From Streptomyces parvulus (GTDB taxonomy: Bacteria > Actinomycetota > Actinomycetes > Streptomycetales > Streptomycetaceae), in contig NZ_BMRX01000016.1 of NCBI RefSeq assembly GCF_014648855.1, positions 124,001 to 188,000 on the forward strand: 64,000 nt of DNA, read 5' to 3'. Both the position numbers and the translations under genes were made by a program. Each line of letters starts with the position of its first letter. Position 1 is the stretch's first letter. Below are positions 1 to 7,335 of the stretch, in pieces. Below the pieces are notes generated by a model, which had not been told where the DNA came from, did no database searches, and worked only from the letters and a program-made list of their open reading frames with translations.

Positions 1-1
1 C

Positions 2-511
2 AACACCCAGCACACCCTCTGGGCGTCGTGGGTCGTCGCGGGGGAGGAGCACCGCGTCTACCACAGCGGGGACACGGGTTACTTCGACGGCTTCCGGGAC
101 ATCGGCGCGGCGCACGGCCCGTTCGACGCCACGATGATCCAGATCGGGGCGTACTCGCACTTCTGGCCCGACATCCACATGACGCCCGAGGAGGGCGTGC
201 GGGCCCACCTCGACCTCCAGGGAGGCGCCCCGGCCGGCGTGCTGCTGCCGATCCACTGGGGGTCCTTCAACCTCGCGCCGCACGCCTGGGCGGAGCCGGG
301 GGAGTGGACGAAGGACGCGGGCGAGGAGGCGGGCCAGGTGGTGGCGTCTCCGAGGCCGGGGGAGCCGTTCGAGCCGGCGGGGAAGGTGCCGGTGGAGGCG
401 TGGTGGCGGGCGGTGTCGGAGCCGATCGCGCACACCTGGCGGCGTCCCCGGTCCGCCGAGGACGCGGGTGGGGCGAGCAGGGGGGATCTGGACCTCGCGG
501 GGGAGCGGTGA
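2..511 (+). CDS. MBL-fold (UlaG-like) metal-dependent hydrolase, 3' part only
   Basis: The gene is cut by the window edge, so the N-terminal half with the HxHxDH zinc motif is not visible. The remaining 169 residues read as the C-terminal half of a metallo-beta-lactamase-fold hydrolase of the UlaG type. HSGDTGYF supplies the metal-bridging aspartate and PIHWGSFNLAPHAW the last metal-binding histidine. The substrate cannot be told from this part, and the protein has no export signal in view. A shortened, damaged copy of the same 3' end lies at 6911-7086, so this stretch has been duplicated. DNA immediately after the stop is pseudogene debris. Confidence 0.75.
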   Translation, partial: NTQHTLWASWVVAGEEHRVYHSGDTGYFDGFRDIGAAHGPFDATMIQIGAYSHFWPDIHMTPEEGVRAHLDLQGGAPAGVLLPIHWGSFNLAPHAWAEPGEWTKDAGEEAGQVVASPRPGEPFEPAGKVPVEAWWRAVSEPIAHTWRRPRSAEDAGGASRGDLDLAGER

Positions 512-512
512 C

Positions 513-852
513 GTCGACTGGCCCGCGGCGGCCACCACCGCCGCACGGCAGACCCGCCGCCTCCAGAGCCTCGCCGAGGACTTCCTGCTCCTCGCCCGCC
601 TCGACACCAGCTTCTCCGCGGCCAACCCCGAAGCCTTCGACCTGACCGCCGACGGTGACCTGCACGTGGTGCGCGGCGTGGCGGACGGCGTTGGCGACGA
701 GGTTGCGCAGCAGCCGTTCGCGGTCGTCGGGGTTCCCGCACGCGTATGCCGGTGCTGTCGCGGGCGATGGCGAGTCCCAGCCCGGTGCCGCCTCGCCCTC
801 ACCCCCCGCGCCTTCGGCGCCCGCTTCGAGCTGCGCCTGCCCCGAGCCGTCG
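513..852. pseudogene. Scrambled sensor histidine kinase remnant
   Basis: Four pieces typical of a histidine kinase lie side by side but on mixed strands. On the + strand about 513-653 reads ARQTRRLQSLAEDFLLLARLD, the helix after the phospho-acceptor histidine. On the - strand 735-648 reads GNPDDRERLLRNLVANAVRHA, an ATPase N-box, and 793-752 reads GGTGLGLAIARD, a G2 box. On the + strand about 800-852 reads FGARFELRLPRA, a kinase C-terminal strand. The left-to-right order is that of a kinase, but the two middle modules are flipped. No frame joins them, so this cannot make a working protein. The pieces could also come from more than one kinase. Confidence 0.55.
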
Positions 853-854
853 GC

Positions 855-1184
855 TGTGACGACGCCTGCGCGGAACTCGGCCTCACCCGCCACGTGGTGG
901 GAACCGCACCCACCGAAGCGGCCGCCTTCGCGTTCGCGCGCGACTCCGACCTCCTCGTCACCGTCCCCGACATCACCGTCCGCCCGGTGGACACGGTGGC
1001 CGGTCTGACCGTGCTGGCCCTGCCGGTCGAGCTGCCGCCGGCCCCGGTGTACCTGTCATGGCACCAGCGCTACGACACCGACCCCGCGCACGTGTGGCTG
1101 CGCGACCTGGCGCGGACCGCGCTCGCATCGTGCGCGGAGGCCGGAGGGCCGCTGGACGGGGCGGCGCAGGGGGCCGGACGTTAG
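855..1184 (+). pseudogene. LysR-family regulator, C-terminal fragment
   Basis: The last ~110 codons before the stop look like the end of the effector domain of a LysR-type regulator. Visible marks are LGLTRHVVGTAPTEAAAFAF, DSDLLVTVPD and the closing YLSWHQRYDTDPAHVWLRDL. The DNA-binding helix-turn-helix and most of the effector domain are absent. The fragment is fused in frame to kinase debris upstream, without a credible start. Its stop overlaps the stop of the convergent TetR gene. It is most simply a non-functional remnant. Confidence 0.6.
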
Positions 1185-1786
1185 ACGGCCGGCTTCGCGG
1201 TCTTGTCGGTGAGGGTCCGCAGGAGTCCTTCGACGCCGTTGAGGAACGTCGCGGAGATCAGTTCCGGGTCGAAGAGGCAGCCGGCTGCCATGGCTCCGTC
1301 GCGGAGCATGACGAGGTGTCGTCCGGCGGCTTCGGCCTCGTCGCCGTTGACCTGGCCGAGCAGCTCGGTGAGCGTGTCGAGGAACCACTCCCGGTGGGCG
1401 ATGACGGCTCGGTGGATCGGATGGGCGGGGTCGAAGTACTCGGCGGCGGCGTTGAGGAAGGCGCAACCACGGAACCCGGGGGAGCGGATGCCTTCGGTGA
1501 TGGACCGGGCGACGGCCCGGACCTGCTCGGCCGGGGACCGGCTGCCGGCCACGGCGTCGGCGACCTGGGCGCGGATGGCGAGGTCCGCCTGGTCGAGGTA
1601 GGCGAGGACGAGTTCTTCCTTGCCGGCGAAGTGCCGGTACAGCGTGGCGCGGGTGACCTGCGCTTCGGCGGTGATCCGGTCGATGCCGACGGAGTGGATC
1701 CCCTCGGTGTAGAAGATCCGCGTCGCCGTGGCCAGAAGCCGTGCACGCGCTTCGGAAATCTTGCCGCCCTCCGTGCTCCGAGTCAT
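1181..1786 (-). CDS. TetR/AcrR family transcriptional repressor
   Basis: This 201-residue protein begins with a TetR helix-turn-helix (about residues 10-60; GIHSVGIDRITAEAQVTRATLYRHF). The C-terminal ligand domain resembles the regulators of small efflux or redox genes. It should be a dimeric cytoplasmic repressor released by an unknown ligand. A GAACGTTC-centred operator-like site lies 19-38 bases upstream of the start, which suggests autoregulation. The same motif occurs twice before the membrane-protein gene at 3540, which I infer to be its target. There is no clear ribosome site. A TACGCT hexamer 8 bases before the ATG suggests a leaderless transcript. Ligand unknown. Confidence 0.88.
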   Translation of the reverse strand: MTRSTEGGKISEARARLLATATRIFYTEGIHSVGIDRITAEAQVTRATLYRHFAGKEELVLAYLDQADLAIRAQVADAVAGSRSPAEQVRAVARSITEGIRSPGFRGCAFLNAAAEYFDPAHPIHRAVIAHREWFLDTLTELLGQVNGDEAEAAGRHLVMLRDGAMAAGCLFDPELISATFLNGVEGLLRTLTDKTAKPAV

Positions 1787-1804
1787 AAGGACCGAGCGTA
1801 CCGC

Positions 1805-1824
1805 ATGGCAGAACGTTCGGTCTT
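1805..1824. promoter_or_regulatory. Putative TetR operator, autoregulatory
   Basis: The core GAACGTTC (1811-1818) is followed by GGTCTTG, the same arrangement as at 3379-3393. The left arm is degenerate. The site lies just upstream of the TetR start and would block its promoter. Operator function is inferred from recurrence and position only. Confidence 0.6.
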
Positions 1825-1982
1825 GTCAGGTCGTCGCGCGAAGTCGTGCACGTCAGGAGCCGGAACGGCCGGAGCGGCGGACGCTTGGACTAGAAGTCCA
1901 GAGCTCTACTACATGGCCATTTCGGCCAACGTGCAGGTTGGCCCAGCCGAGACGGTGAGGCCGAAGCCCGTCGCGGGAGGAA

Positions 1983-2100
1983 CAGCGCCTGGCCGCGAGG
2001 AACGAACGCGACAGCGCGGTCGCCGCGGCGGACCGGTTGCGCGCCGGCGGGATGCCCGTCGGCACCGTGAGCGTCGGTTGCACACCGACCGCACACCCTG
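1983..2100 (+). pseudogene. Possible fragment of a PLP-dependent amino-acid aldolase/deaminase (alanine racemase N-terminal fold)
   Basis: The + strand reads LAARNERDSAVAAADRLR and then VGTVSVGCTPTA, which resembles the segment of D-threonine aldolase/D-serine deaminase-like proteins around VSVGSTPTA. The similarity stops after about 40 residues, and no start, lysine motif or C-terminus is present. The rest of 1825-2228 shows no recognisable gene. The call rests on one short motif. Confidence 0.3.
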
Positions 2101-2228
2101 CCGAGGACCTCGGCTACCAGGTCTTCGACGGCTCCCAGAACCCGGCCAACGGCCCTCGGACCATCGCGGCCTGGCCTTGCGGCTCATTGGTCGTGTCGAG
2201 CACCGACCCAGTTCCCGGAGAAAGCCCT

Positions 2229-3140
2229 TCAGCCGGCGTCCCGGATCTCGGCCCACGGGCTCTCGGGCAACGCGTCGCGATCGATGCGGGCGCCGTCCTT
2301 GAACACGTCGGCGATGCGGCGGTAGTTGCGCGGGTCGGCCAGCGGGTCGGCGTCGAGGATGACCAGGTCGGCCCGCTTGCCGCTCTCGACGGTGCCGAGT
2401 TCATCGGCCTTTCCGTAGGCCTCGGCGATGTTCCTCGTCGCGGCGAGCAACGCGTCCATCGGCCGCATGCCCCGCTCGGCGACCGCTTCCAACCACAGGA
2501 AGTGCCCCTCGCCCAGCTCCGTCAGCAGGTCGTCCCCCTGAAGCAGCGGAGCCATCGCGGTGAACCGCAGTTCGGGGCGGCTGCGGTAGGCGTCCGTGGT
2601 GAGCAGGATCCTCGCGCCGGCGTCGATGAGTCTGCGGTCGTTGACGTCCTTGGTCGCGTGCAGCCACTGCATCGGCGGGATGCCGTGGGCCTCGTTCCAC
2701 GCCACGTAACGCTCCGTCTGGACCATGCACGCGCACGGGATCTGCCGCCGCACGATGTCGTCGAGCAGGTCGTCCGGGATCGGGTGCCGGCCGGAGGCGT
2801 CCGGGTGCTGGAGCAGGTCCGCACCGGCCTCGACCTCCATCCGCAGCTCTCCGGAGTCGTGGAGTGGGCTTGCGCGGTGCGCCCCGCCCGGTGCGCCTCC
2901 TCCACGATCATCCGCTGCGTCCGCTCGGAGAAGAGGATGTGGTCCATCTGCTGATGACCGCTGGAGCCGTACTTGACGAGGTCGGCCAGTCCACGGTCGA
3001 GGTAGGAGCGCACGCGGTCGCGCACCTGCTCCGCCGGCAGCCACAGGAGGTCCGCGCCGACACCGGCTTCGAAGACCTCGTTGATCCGGGTGATCGTGTC
3101 GGAGGTGACTCCTCGGTCCGGGTGCGGAGGGGCGGCAACC
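2229..3140 (-). pseudogene. Amidohydrolase (imidazolonepropionase-like), truncated and frameshifted
   Basis: The - strand carries the central and C-terminal parts of a metal-dependent amidohydrolase. The upstream part (about 3130-2855; DTITRINEVFEAGVGADLLW, MDHILFSERTQRMIVEEAHR, AQAHSTTPES) and the downstream part (LRMEVEAGADLLQHPD, ILLTTDAYRSRPEL, AATRNIAEAYGKADELGTV, GKRADLVILDADPL) are in different frames, with a one-base shift near 2850. The N-terminal barrel with the HxH metal motif is missing. The aspartate of LLTTDA and the closing GKRADLV motif are intact, so decay is recent or the gene was broken by rearrangement. It sits between a TetR gene and that regulator's presumed target. Confidence 0.8.
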
Positions 3141-3372
3141 TGCCCAAGGCGGAAGGAAGGGCAAGCGAGGGCGACTCGTCTGCGGCTTCGCGGGGCGGGC
3201 CTCGGTAACGCGTCTCACGCTAGCGGGCCACGCGGTCCACGGTCTCACGACGGATGTCGCGACCTGGACCTGTCGGACTCGACACCGTGCGCGCCGCCGC
3301 GCCGAAGTGCCCGACGATGCGATTTCCACGCGCCTGCGGCCCCGCGTCATGCCGCCGCCCCCGCCGGAGAGG

Positions 3373-3442
3373 TAGGTAGAACGTTCGGTCTTGACAAGGG
3401 GGTCCGGTGTTGCAAGTCTTGTAAGACAGAACGTTCAGTCTC
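3373..3442. promoter_or_regulatory. Tandem TetR operator-like sites with embedded promoter
   Basis: Two GAACGTTC cores (3379-3386 and 3429-3436) lie 50 bases apart. The first continues into GGTCTTG, as at the TetR gene. The second is nearly palindromic: AAGACAGAACGTTCAGTCTC. A TTGACA hexamer (3391-3396) between them could be a -35 element for the gene starting at 3540. I infer repression by the TetR protein encoded at 1181-1786. Confidence 0.65.
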
Positions 3443-3539
3443 CCCGAGGTGCTGTCACCAGGCCCGCGCGCCCGCCCGTTCGGGACGACCGGCCCGCCCT
3501 TGGACCTCTCCGCTTCCGGATCCCATCGAAAGGTTCACC

Positions 3540-4100
3540 ATGACCACCATCGCCGCTCCGTCCGCCACCACCGGGCCCGCCTCCGCACTGCGGAGGCTGT
3601 ACTTCGTCCGGTTCGCGTTCGCCATCGTCTGGGCCCTGGTCATGCTCACCATGGCCGAGAAGATCACCCCCGTAGCGGGAGTGCTGCTGGTGGTGTATCC
3701 GCTGTTCGACGTCGGTGCCGCCGTCGTCGACGCCAACGCCTCGCGCGAGACCCGGTCGCCGGTGCTCCTCTACGTCAACATGGCGGTCAGCCTCGTCGCG
3801 GCCGTCAGCGTGGGCATCGCCGCGACGTCCGGGATCCCGGCGGTGCTGCGGGTGTGGGGCGCATGGGCGATCGTCTCCGGTCTGGTCCAGCTGATCGTGG
3901 CCGTTCCCCGCCGCACGATGGGCGGCCAGTGGCCGATGATCCTCAGCGGTGCCATCTCCGTGCTCGCCGGAGCCTCGTTCGTCGCGTCCGCCGGCGCGGA
4001 CGCCCCCACGCTCACCGGCGCCGTCGGGTACGCCGTCCCGGGCGGCGTCTTCTTCCTCATCTCCGCCCTGCGCCTCGGCCGCGCCGCCAGGGAAAGCTGA
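3540..4100 (+). CDS. Small multi-pass membrane protein (DUF308-like)
   Basis: The 186-residue protein has about six hydrophobic helices: RFAFAIVWALVMLTM, VAGVLLVVYPLFDVGAAVV, LYVNMAVSLVAAVSVGIA, VWGAWAIVSGLVQLIVAV, then two more near residues 135 and 165. Such DUF308-type proteins are common in actinobacteria and often sit under TetR control. No biochemical role is established from the sequence. The ATG is preceded by a GAAAGG ribosome site. The upstream region carries two TetR-type operators matching the one at the regulator gene 1.8 kb away. It ends 26 bases before the end of the convergent fucosidase gene. Confidence 0.75.
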   Translation: MTTIAAPSATTGPASALRRLYFVRFAFAIVWALVMLTMAEKITPVAGVLLVVYPLFDVGAAVVDANASRETRSPVLLYVNMAVSLVAAVSVGIAATSGIPAVLRVWGAWAIVSGLVQLIVAVPRRTMGGQWPMILSGAISVLAGASFVASAGADAPTLTGAVGYAVPGGVFFLISALRLGRAARES

Positions 4101-4126
4101 CGACCCGCACTTCCGAGGCGCCTGGT

Positions 4127-5398
4127 TCACGCCCGGCCCCGGCCCGTGTACAGCTCCAGTTCCCCGTCGAGTTCGAGGGCGAGGACGCTGCCGTGGCGGG
4201 CGAGGTCCGCCGGGTCGGGCGCGTCGATCCACAGGACGCCGGGGACGTCGTGCAGACCACCGGTGCGACGGTGGGCGAGTTCGGTCCCGGTCCCGAGGAC
4301 GCTGACCCGGCGCACCGCGTTGCGCAGGCCGCGGACCGCCACCGTTTCGCTCGGTGGGTCGAAGCAGACCAGGTAGAGCGTGCGGCGGTCGGCGGACAAC
4401 GTGCTCGGTCCGTAGTGGTGCCCCGGCGGCAGGCCCGCGACGGTGCGGTGGACGGCCGCGGAGTGGCGCCGGATCCAGTCACCCAGCCCTTCGAGCCGTC
4501 GGGCCTGTTCCGCGACGATCGTGCCGTCGGCCCGCGGTCCCACGTTCAGCAGGAGATTGCCGCCCATGCCTATCGTCTCGGCGAAGTACCGCACGAGTTG
4601 TGCCACGCTCTTGTGGTTGTCGTCCCGGGGCCGGTAGCCCCAGGAGTCGTTGACGGTCAGGCACAGCTCCCATGGGGTCTCGGGTGCGGACATGGGCAGC
4701 CCCTGCTCGGGCGTGGCGTAGTCGCCGTGGCCGAGCAGCCGGGCATTGCACACCGTGTCCGGTGCCGTCTCCCGGATCGTCCCGGCCAGTTCGGACATCC
4801 GCCACTGCCGGGCCGAGCGTTCCCACTCGCCGTCGAACCAGAGCAGGTCCGGCCTGAACCGGGTGAGCAGTTCGTGCACCTGGCCGTCCCGGTAGTCGAG
4901 GTAGCGGTCCCAGGCGCGGGGGTCCTCGGCGCCCGGGGCGGGGGAGACGTAGCCGCTGTCGACCAGTTCGGGGTGGGGCGGGTGGGGGTGCCGTAGCGAG
5001 GCGTAGTCGGGGTGGCTCCAGTCGGAGTGCGAGTAGTACAGACCGGCCCTGAGCCCTTCGGCTCGCATCGCGCTCACGTACTCGGCGACCAGGTCGCGGC
5101 CCGCGGGGGTGCGCCGGACCACGTTCAGGTCGCTCAACCGCGTGTCCCACAGGGCCACTCCGTCGTGGTGCCGTGCCGTGAGAACGGCGTACCCGGCCCC
5201 GGCGCGGGCGAAGAGCCGGGCCCAGGCGCCGGGGTCGTAGGCGGACGCGGTAAAGCCGTCGAGTTGCCTCATGTACCGCTCGTGCGGCATCACGCCGTCG
5301 AAGAGGGCCCAGGACTCGGGCACGCCCTCGACCGAGTAGATGCCGTAGTGCACGAATATGCCGAGCTTGGCTTCGGTGAACCAGGGTTGCATGGTCAT
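4127..5398 (-). CDS. Alpha-L-fucosidase (glycoside hydrolase family 29)
   Basis: This 423-residue protein should hydrolyse terminal alpha-L-fucosides by a retaining mechanism. GH29 marks are WFTEAKLGIFVHYGIYSV near the start, YAVLTARHHDGVALW (about residues 75-90) and DLLWFDGEW, which holds the aspartate nucleophile. GGNLLLNVGPRADG precedes the small beta-rich C-terminal domain. No signal peptide or membrane segment is visible, so it probably acts on imported oligosaccharides in the cytoplasm. Two ATGs lie two codons apart. I chose the first because GAGGAC lies 8 bases upstream. It is divergent from the FAD oxidoreductase across about 270 bases with no recognised gene. The general acid/base residue was not identified. 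Confidence 0.88.
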   Translation of the reverse strand: MTMQPWFTEAKLGIFVHYGIYSVEGVPESWALFDGVMPHERYMRQLDGFTASAYDPGAWARLFARAGAGYAVLTARHHDGVALWDTRLSDLNVVRRTPAGRDLVAEYVSAMRAEGLRAGLYYSHSDWSHPDYASLRHPHPPHPELVDSGYVSPAPGAEDPRAWDRYLDYRDGQVHELLTRFRPDLLWFDGEWERSARQWRMSELAGTIRETAPDTVCNARLLGHGDYATPEQGLPMSAPETPWELCLTVNDSWGYRPRDDNHKSVAQLVRYFAETIGMGGNLLLNVGPRADGTIVAEQARRLEGLGDWIRRHSAAVHRTVAGLPPGHHYGPSTLSADRRTLYLVCFDPPSETVAVRGLRNAVRRVSVLGTGTELAHRRTGGLHDVPGVLWIDAPDPADLARHGSVLALELDGELELYTGRGRA

Positions 5399-5672
5399 GA
5401 TGGACCGTCCTCGCGGAATCTCGCCTTGTGCGTCCGGGCCGACCCCGTGATTGTCGCCGCGGATCGGTCCCGGCCGGGCTCGACGGCCACCATGTGGTCC
5501 GCCGGCAGCTGCCCAGGAGCAGGCCGGGCGCGTGCCGTGCTGTAGCGCCGGCGGTCCGATCCCTTTGACATCTGTCGGTCGCCGCGCCCTCGGAGACCCA
5601 CCAGAGTGGGCCCCATCAGGGCCACGGTCGGGGAGAACCCGCGTCTGCCCACCCACGGTCGAAGGAGATCCC

Positions 5673-6815
5673 TTGCTGAGCAGTGATGTCGTGGTCGTCG
5701 GTGCCGGGATGGCCGGAGCGTCCGTGGCCGCGGAGCTGTCCGAGCGGCTGTCGGTCGTGGTCGTGGAAGCGGCCGCCTCGGGGGAGGAGCACAGCACGGG
5801 CCGCTCCGCCGCCGCGTTCCTGCCCTCCTACGGAAGCGCCGGGGTGCGGGCGCTCACCCGGGCGAGCCATCCGCTCTTCGAGGCGATGGCCGGCAGCGAC
5901 GCGCCGCTGCTGCGACCGCGGCCCCTGCTCTGGGTGGCGACCGACGATCCGAGCGAGCACACCCTGACCGAGCTGCGGCGGACCTCACCGCACCTGGAGT
6001 CACTCTCCCCCGAGCATGCGCGAGGCCTGTGCCCGCCGCTGCGGAGCGAGCGCGTCCGGTCCGCTGCGGTGGACCGGACGGCCGCCGACGTGGACGTCGC
6101 GGGCCTGCACCAGGCGTACTTCAGGACGTTGCGGCGGCGCGGCGCCACCGTGCTGTTCAACGCCGCGGTGCGCGAGATCGAGCGCGACGGCCAGGGCTGG
6201 AACGTCACGGCAGGCGAACACGTCGTGCACTGCGCGAAGGTCGTGGACGCCGCCGGGGCGTGGGTCGACCAGGTGGCCGGCCGCGCCGGCGTACCGGCGC
6301 TCGGCATCCGGTCCAAGCGGCGCACGGCCTTCGTCAGCCCGACCGGGTTCGCGGGTGACGTCGGCGAACTACCGCTGGTCGTGGACGCCTGCGAGCGCTG
6401 GTACGTGAAACCGGAAGCGGGGCTCATCCTCGGTTCGCCCGGGGACGCCACGGATGTGTCTCCCGGCCGACCGCGCCCGGACGAACTGGAGATCGCGCGC
6501 GCACTCGAGGCCATCGCGGAGACGACCACGCTCGGGCTGCGCAGTGTGCGACGCGCGTGGGCGGGCCTGCGCAACTTCGTCGACGACCACGAGCCGGTGA
6601 TCGGCGAGTGGTCCGGGCACGAGGGCTTCCACTTCCTGGCCGGACAGGGTGGTTACGGCATCCAGATGGCCCCGGCGCTGGCCCGCCTGGCGGCTGACGT
6701 CGTCGCCGACGGAACGCTGTCCCCGGAAACGGCGGGGTACGGGATCCCGGCTACCGCCCTCCGCCCCGACCGCCTGTCGCCCGCACCGACGACTCGGCTC
6801 CGGCAAGATCACTGA
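5673..6815 (+). CDS. FAD-dependent oxidoreductase, DAO family (D-amino acid/glycine oxidase-like)
   Basis: The 380-residue protein opens with the dinucleotide-binding motif VVVVGAGMAGASVAAELSE and an acidic residue at the end of strand 2 (VVVVEAA). It ends with the DAO-type FLAGQGGYGIQMAPALARL. The family oxidises amines or amino acids with FAD and often releases hydrogen peroxide. Substrate unknown. The TTG start at 5673 is chosen because a near-perfect GAAGGAG ribosome site sits 5 bases upstream and the next codons enter the FAD motif directly. It is cytoplasmic and has no close operon partner. The 95 bases after the stop hold nothing recognised. Confidence 0.85.
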   Translation: MLSSDVVVVGAGMAGASVAAELSERLSVVVVEAAASGEEHSTGRSAAAFLPSYGSAGVRALTRASHPLFEAMAGSDAPLLRPRPLLWVATDDPSEHTLTELRRTSPHLESLSPEHARGLCPPLRSERVRSAAVDRTAADVDVAGLHQAYFRTLRRRGATVLFNAAVREIERDGQGWNVTAGEHVVHCAKVVDAAGAWVDQVAGRAGVPALGIRSKRRTAFVSPTGFAGDVGELPLVVDACERWYVKPEAGLILGSPGDATDVSPGRPRPDELEIARALEAIAETTTLGLRSVRRAWAGLRNFVDDHEPVIGEWSGHEGFHFLAGQGGYGIQMAPALARLAADVVADGTLSPETAGYGIPATALRPDRLSPAPTTRLRQDH

Positions 6816-6910
6816 GATCGGTCCTGCTCCAGCTCCAGAAGCTCGACTCGGCCAATGGAATGCAGCGGTGGGGTTGCGGCCCTGAGGCCTGATGGAGCGT
6901 CATGTAACCG

Positions 6911-7086
6911 GACATCCACATGACGCTTGAAGAAGGCGTACGGGCCAACCTCGACCTCCAGGTGTCCGTCGAGACGTGGTGGCGGGCGGTGTCGGAGCCG
7001 ATCTCGCGCAGACGGAGGCGTCCCCGGTCCGCCGAGGGCGCGGGTGGGGCGAGCCGGGGGATCTGGACCTCGCGGGGGAGCGGTGA
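6911..7086 (+). pseudogene. Internally deleted copy of the MBL-fold hydrolase 3' end
   Basis: This stretch repeats parts of the gene at 2-511. DIHMTLEEGVRANLDLQ corresponds to its DIHMTPEEGVRAHLDLQ and WWRAVSEPISRRRRRPRSAE to its WWRAVSEPIAHTWRRPRSAE. About 160 bases in between are deleted, and a lost G near the end shifts the frame. The terminal DNA GGGGGAGCGGTGA is identical in both copies. No start or metal-binding histidines remain, so it is a fossil. The next 249 bases (7087-7335) hold no gene I recognise. Confidence 0.85.
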
Positions 7087-7335
7087 GGTGGGAGGGGACC
7101 CGGGCCCCACCGGTGAGCGGTCGCCCTCGCCCTCGACAGCGGTCTGCTCTCGGGTGACGTCGCCGGAGGCGGTGAGCGCGGCGGTCCGGCTCGCGACGAG
7201 CCGCTGCCGCGGGTCGCCGGGCGGGCCGGGCGCTGTTTGGGCCGGGTGTGCCGCGCGGTAGGGACGAGCGTGCGGAGGGCCTGCCCGGCGGGGCGTGGCG
7301 AGTGCGGCACCCGGCCTGCGAAAGGTGGAGCGAGC

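Noticed and set aside
2229..3350. Intact amidohydrolase starting at 3350
   Set aside because: The N-terminal part of that frame is low-complexity Arg/Pro. The true N-terminal half lies in another frame, so the gene is broken.
7087..7335. Possible gene on the - strand (SRTAALTASGDVTREQ)
   Set aside because: Only a short motif-like run with no start, domain or neighbour support.
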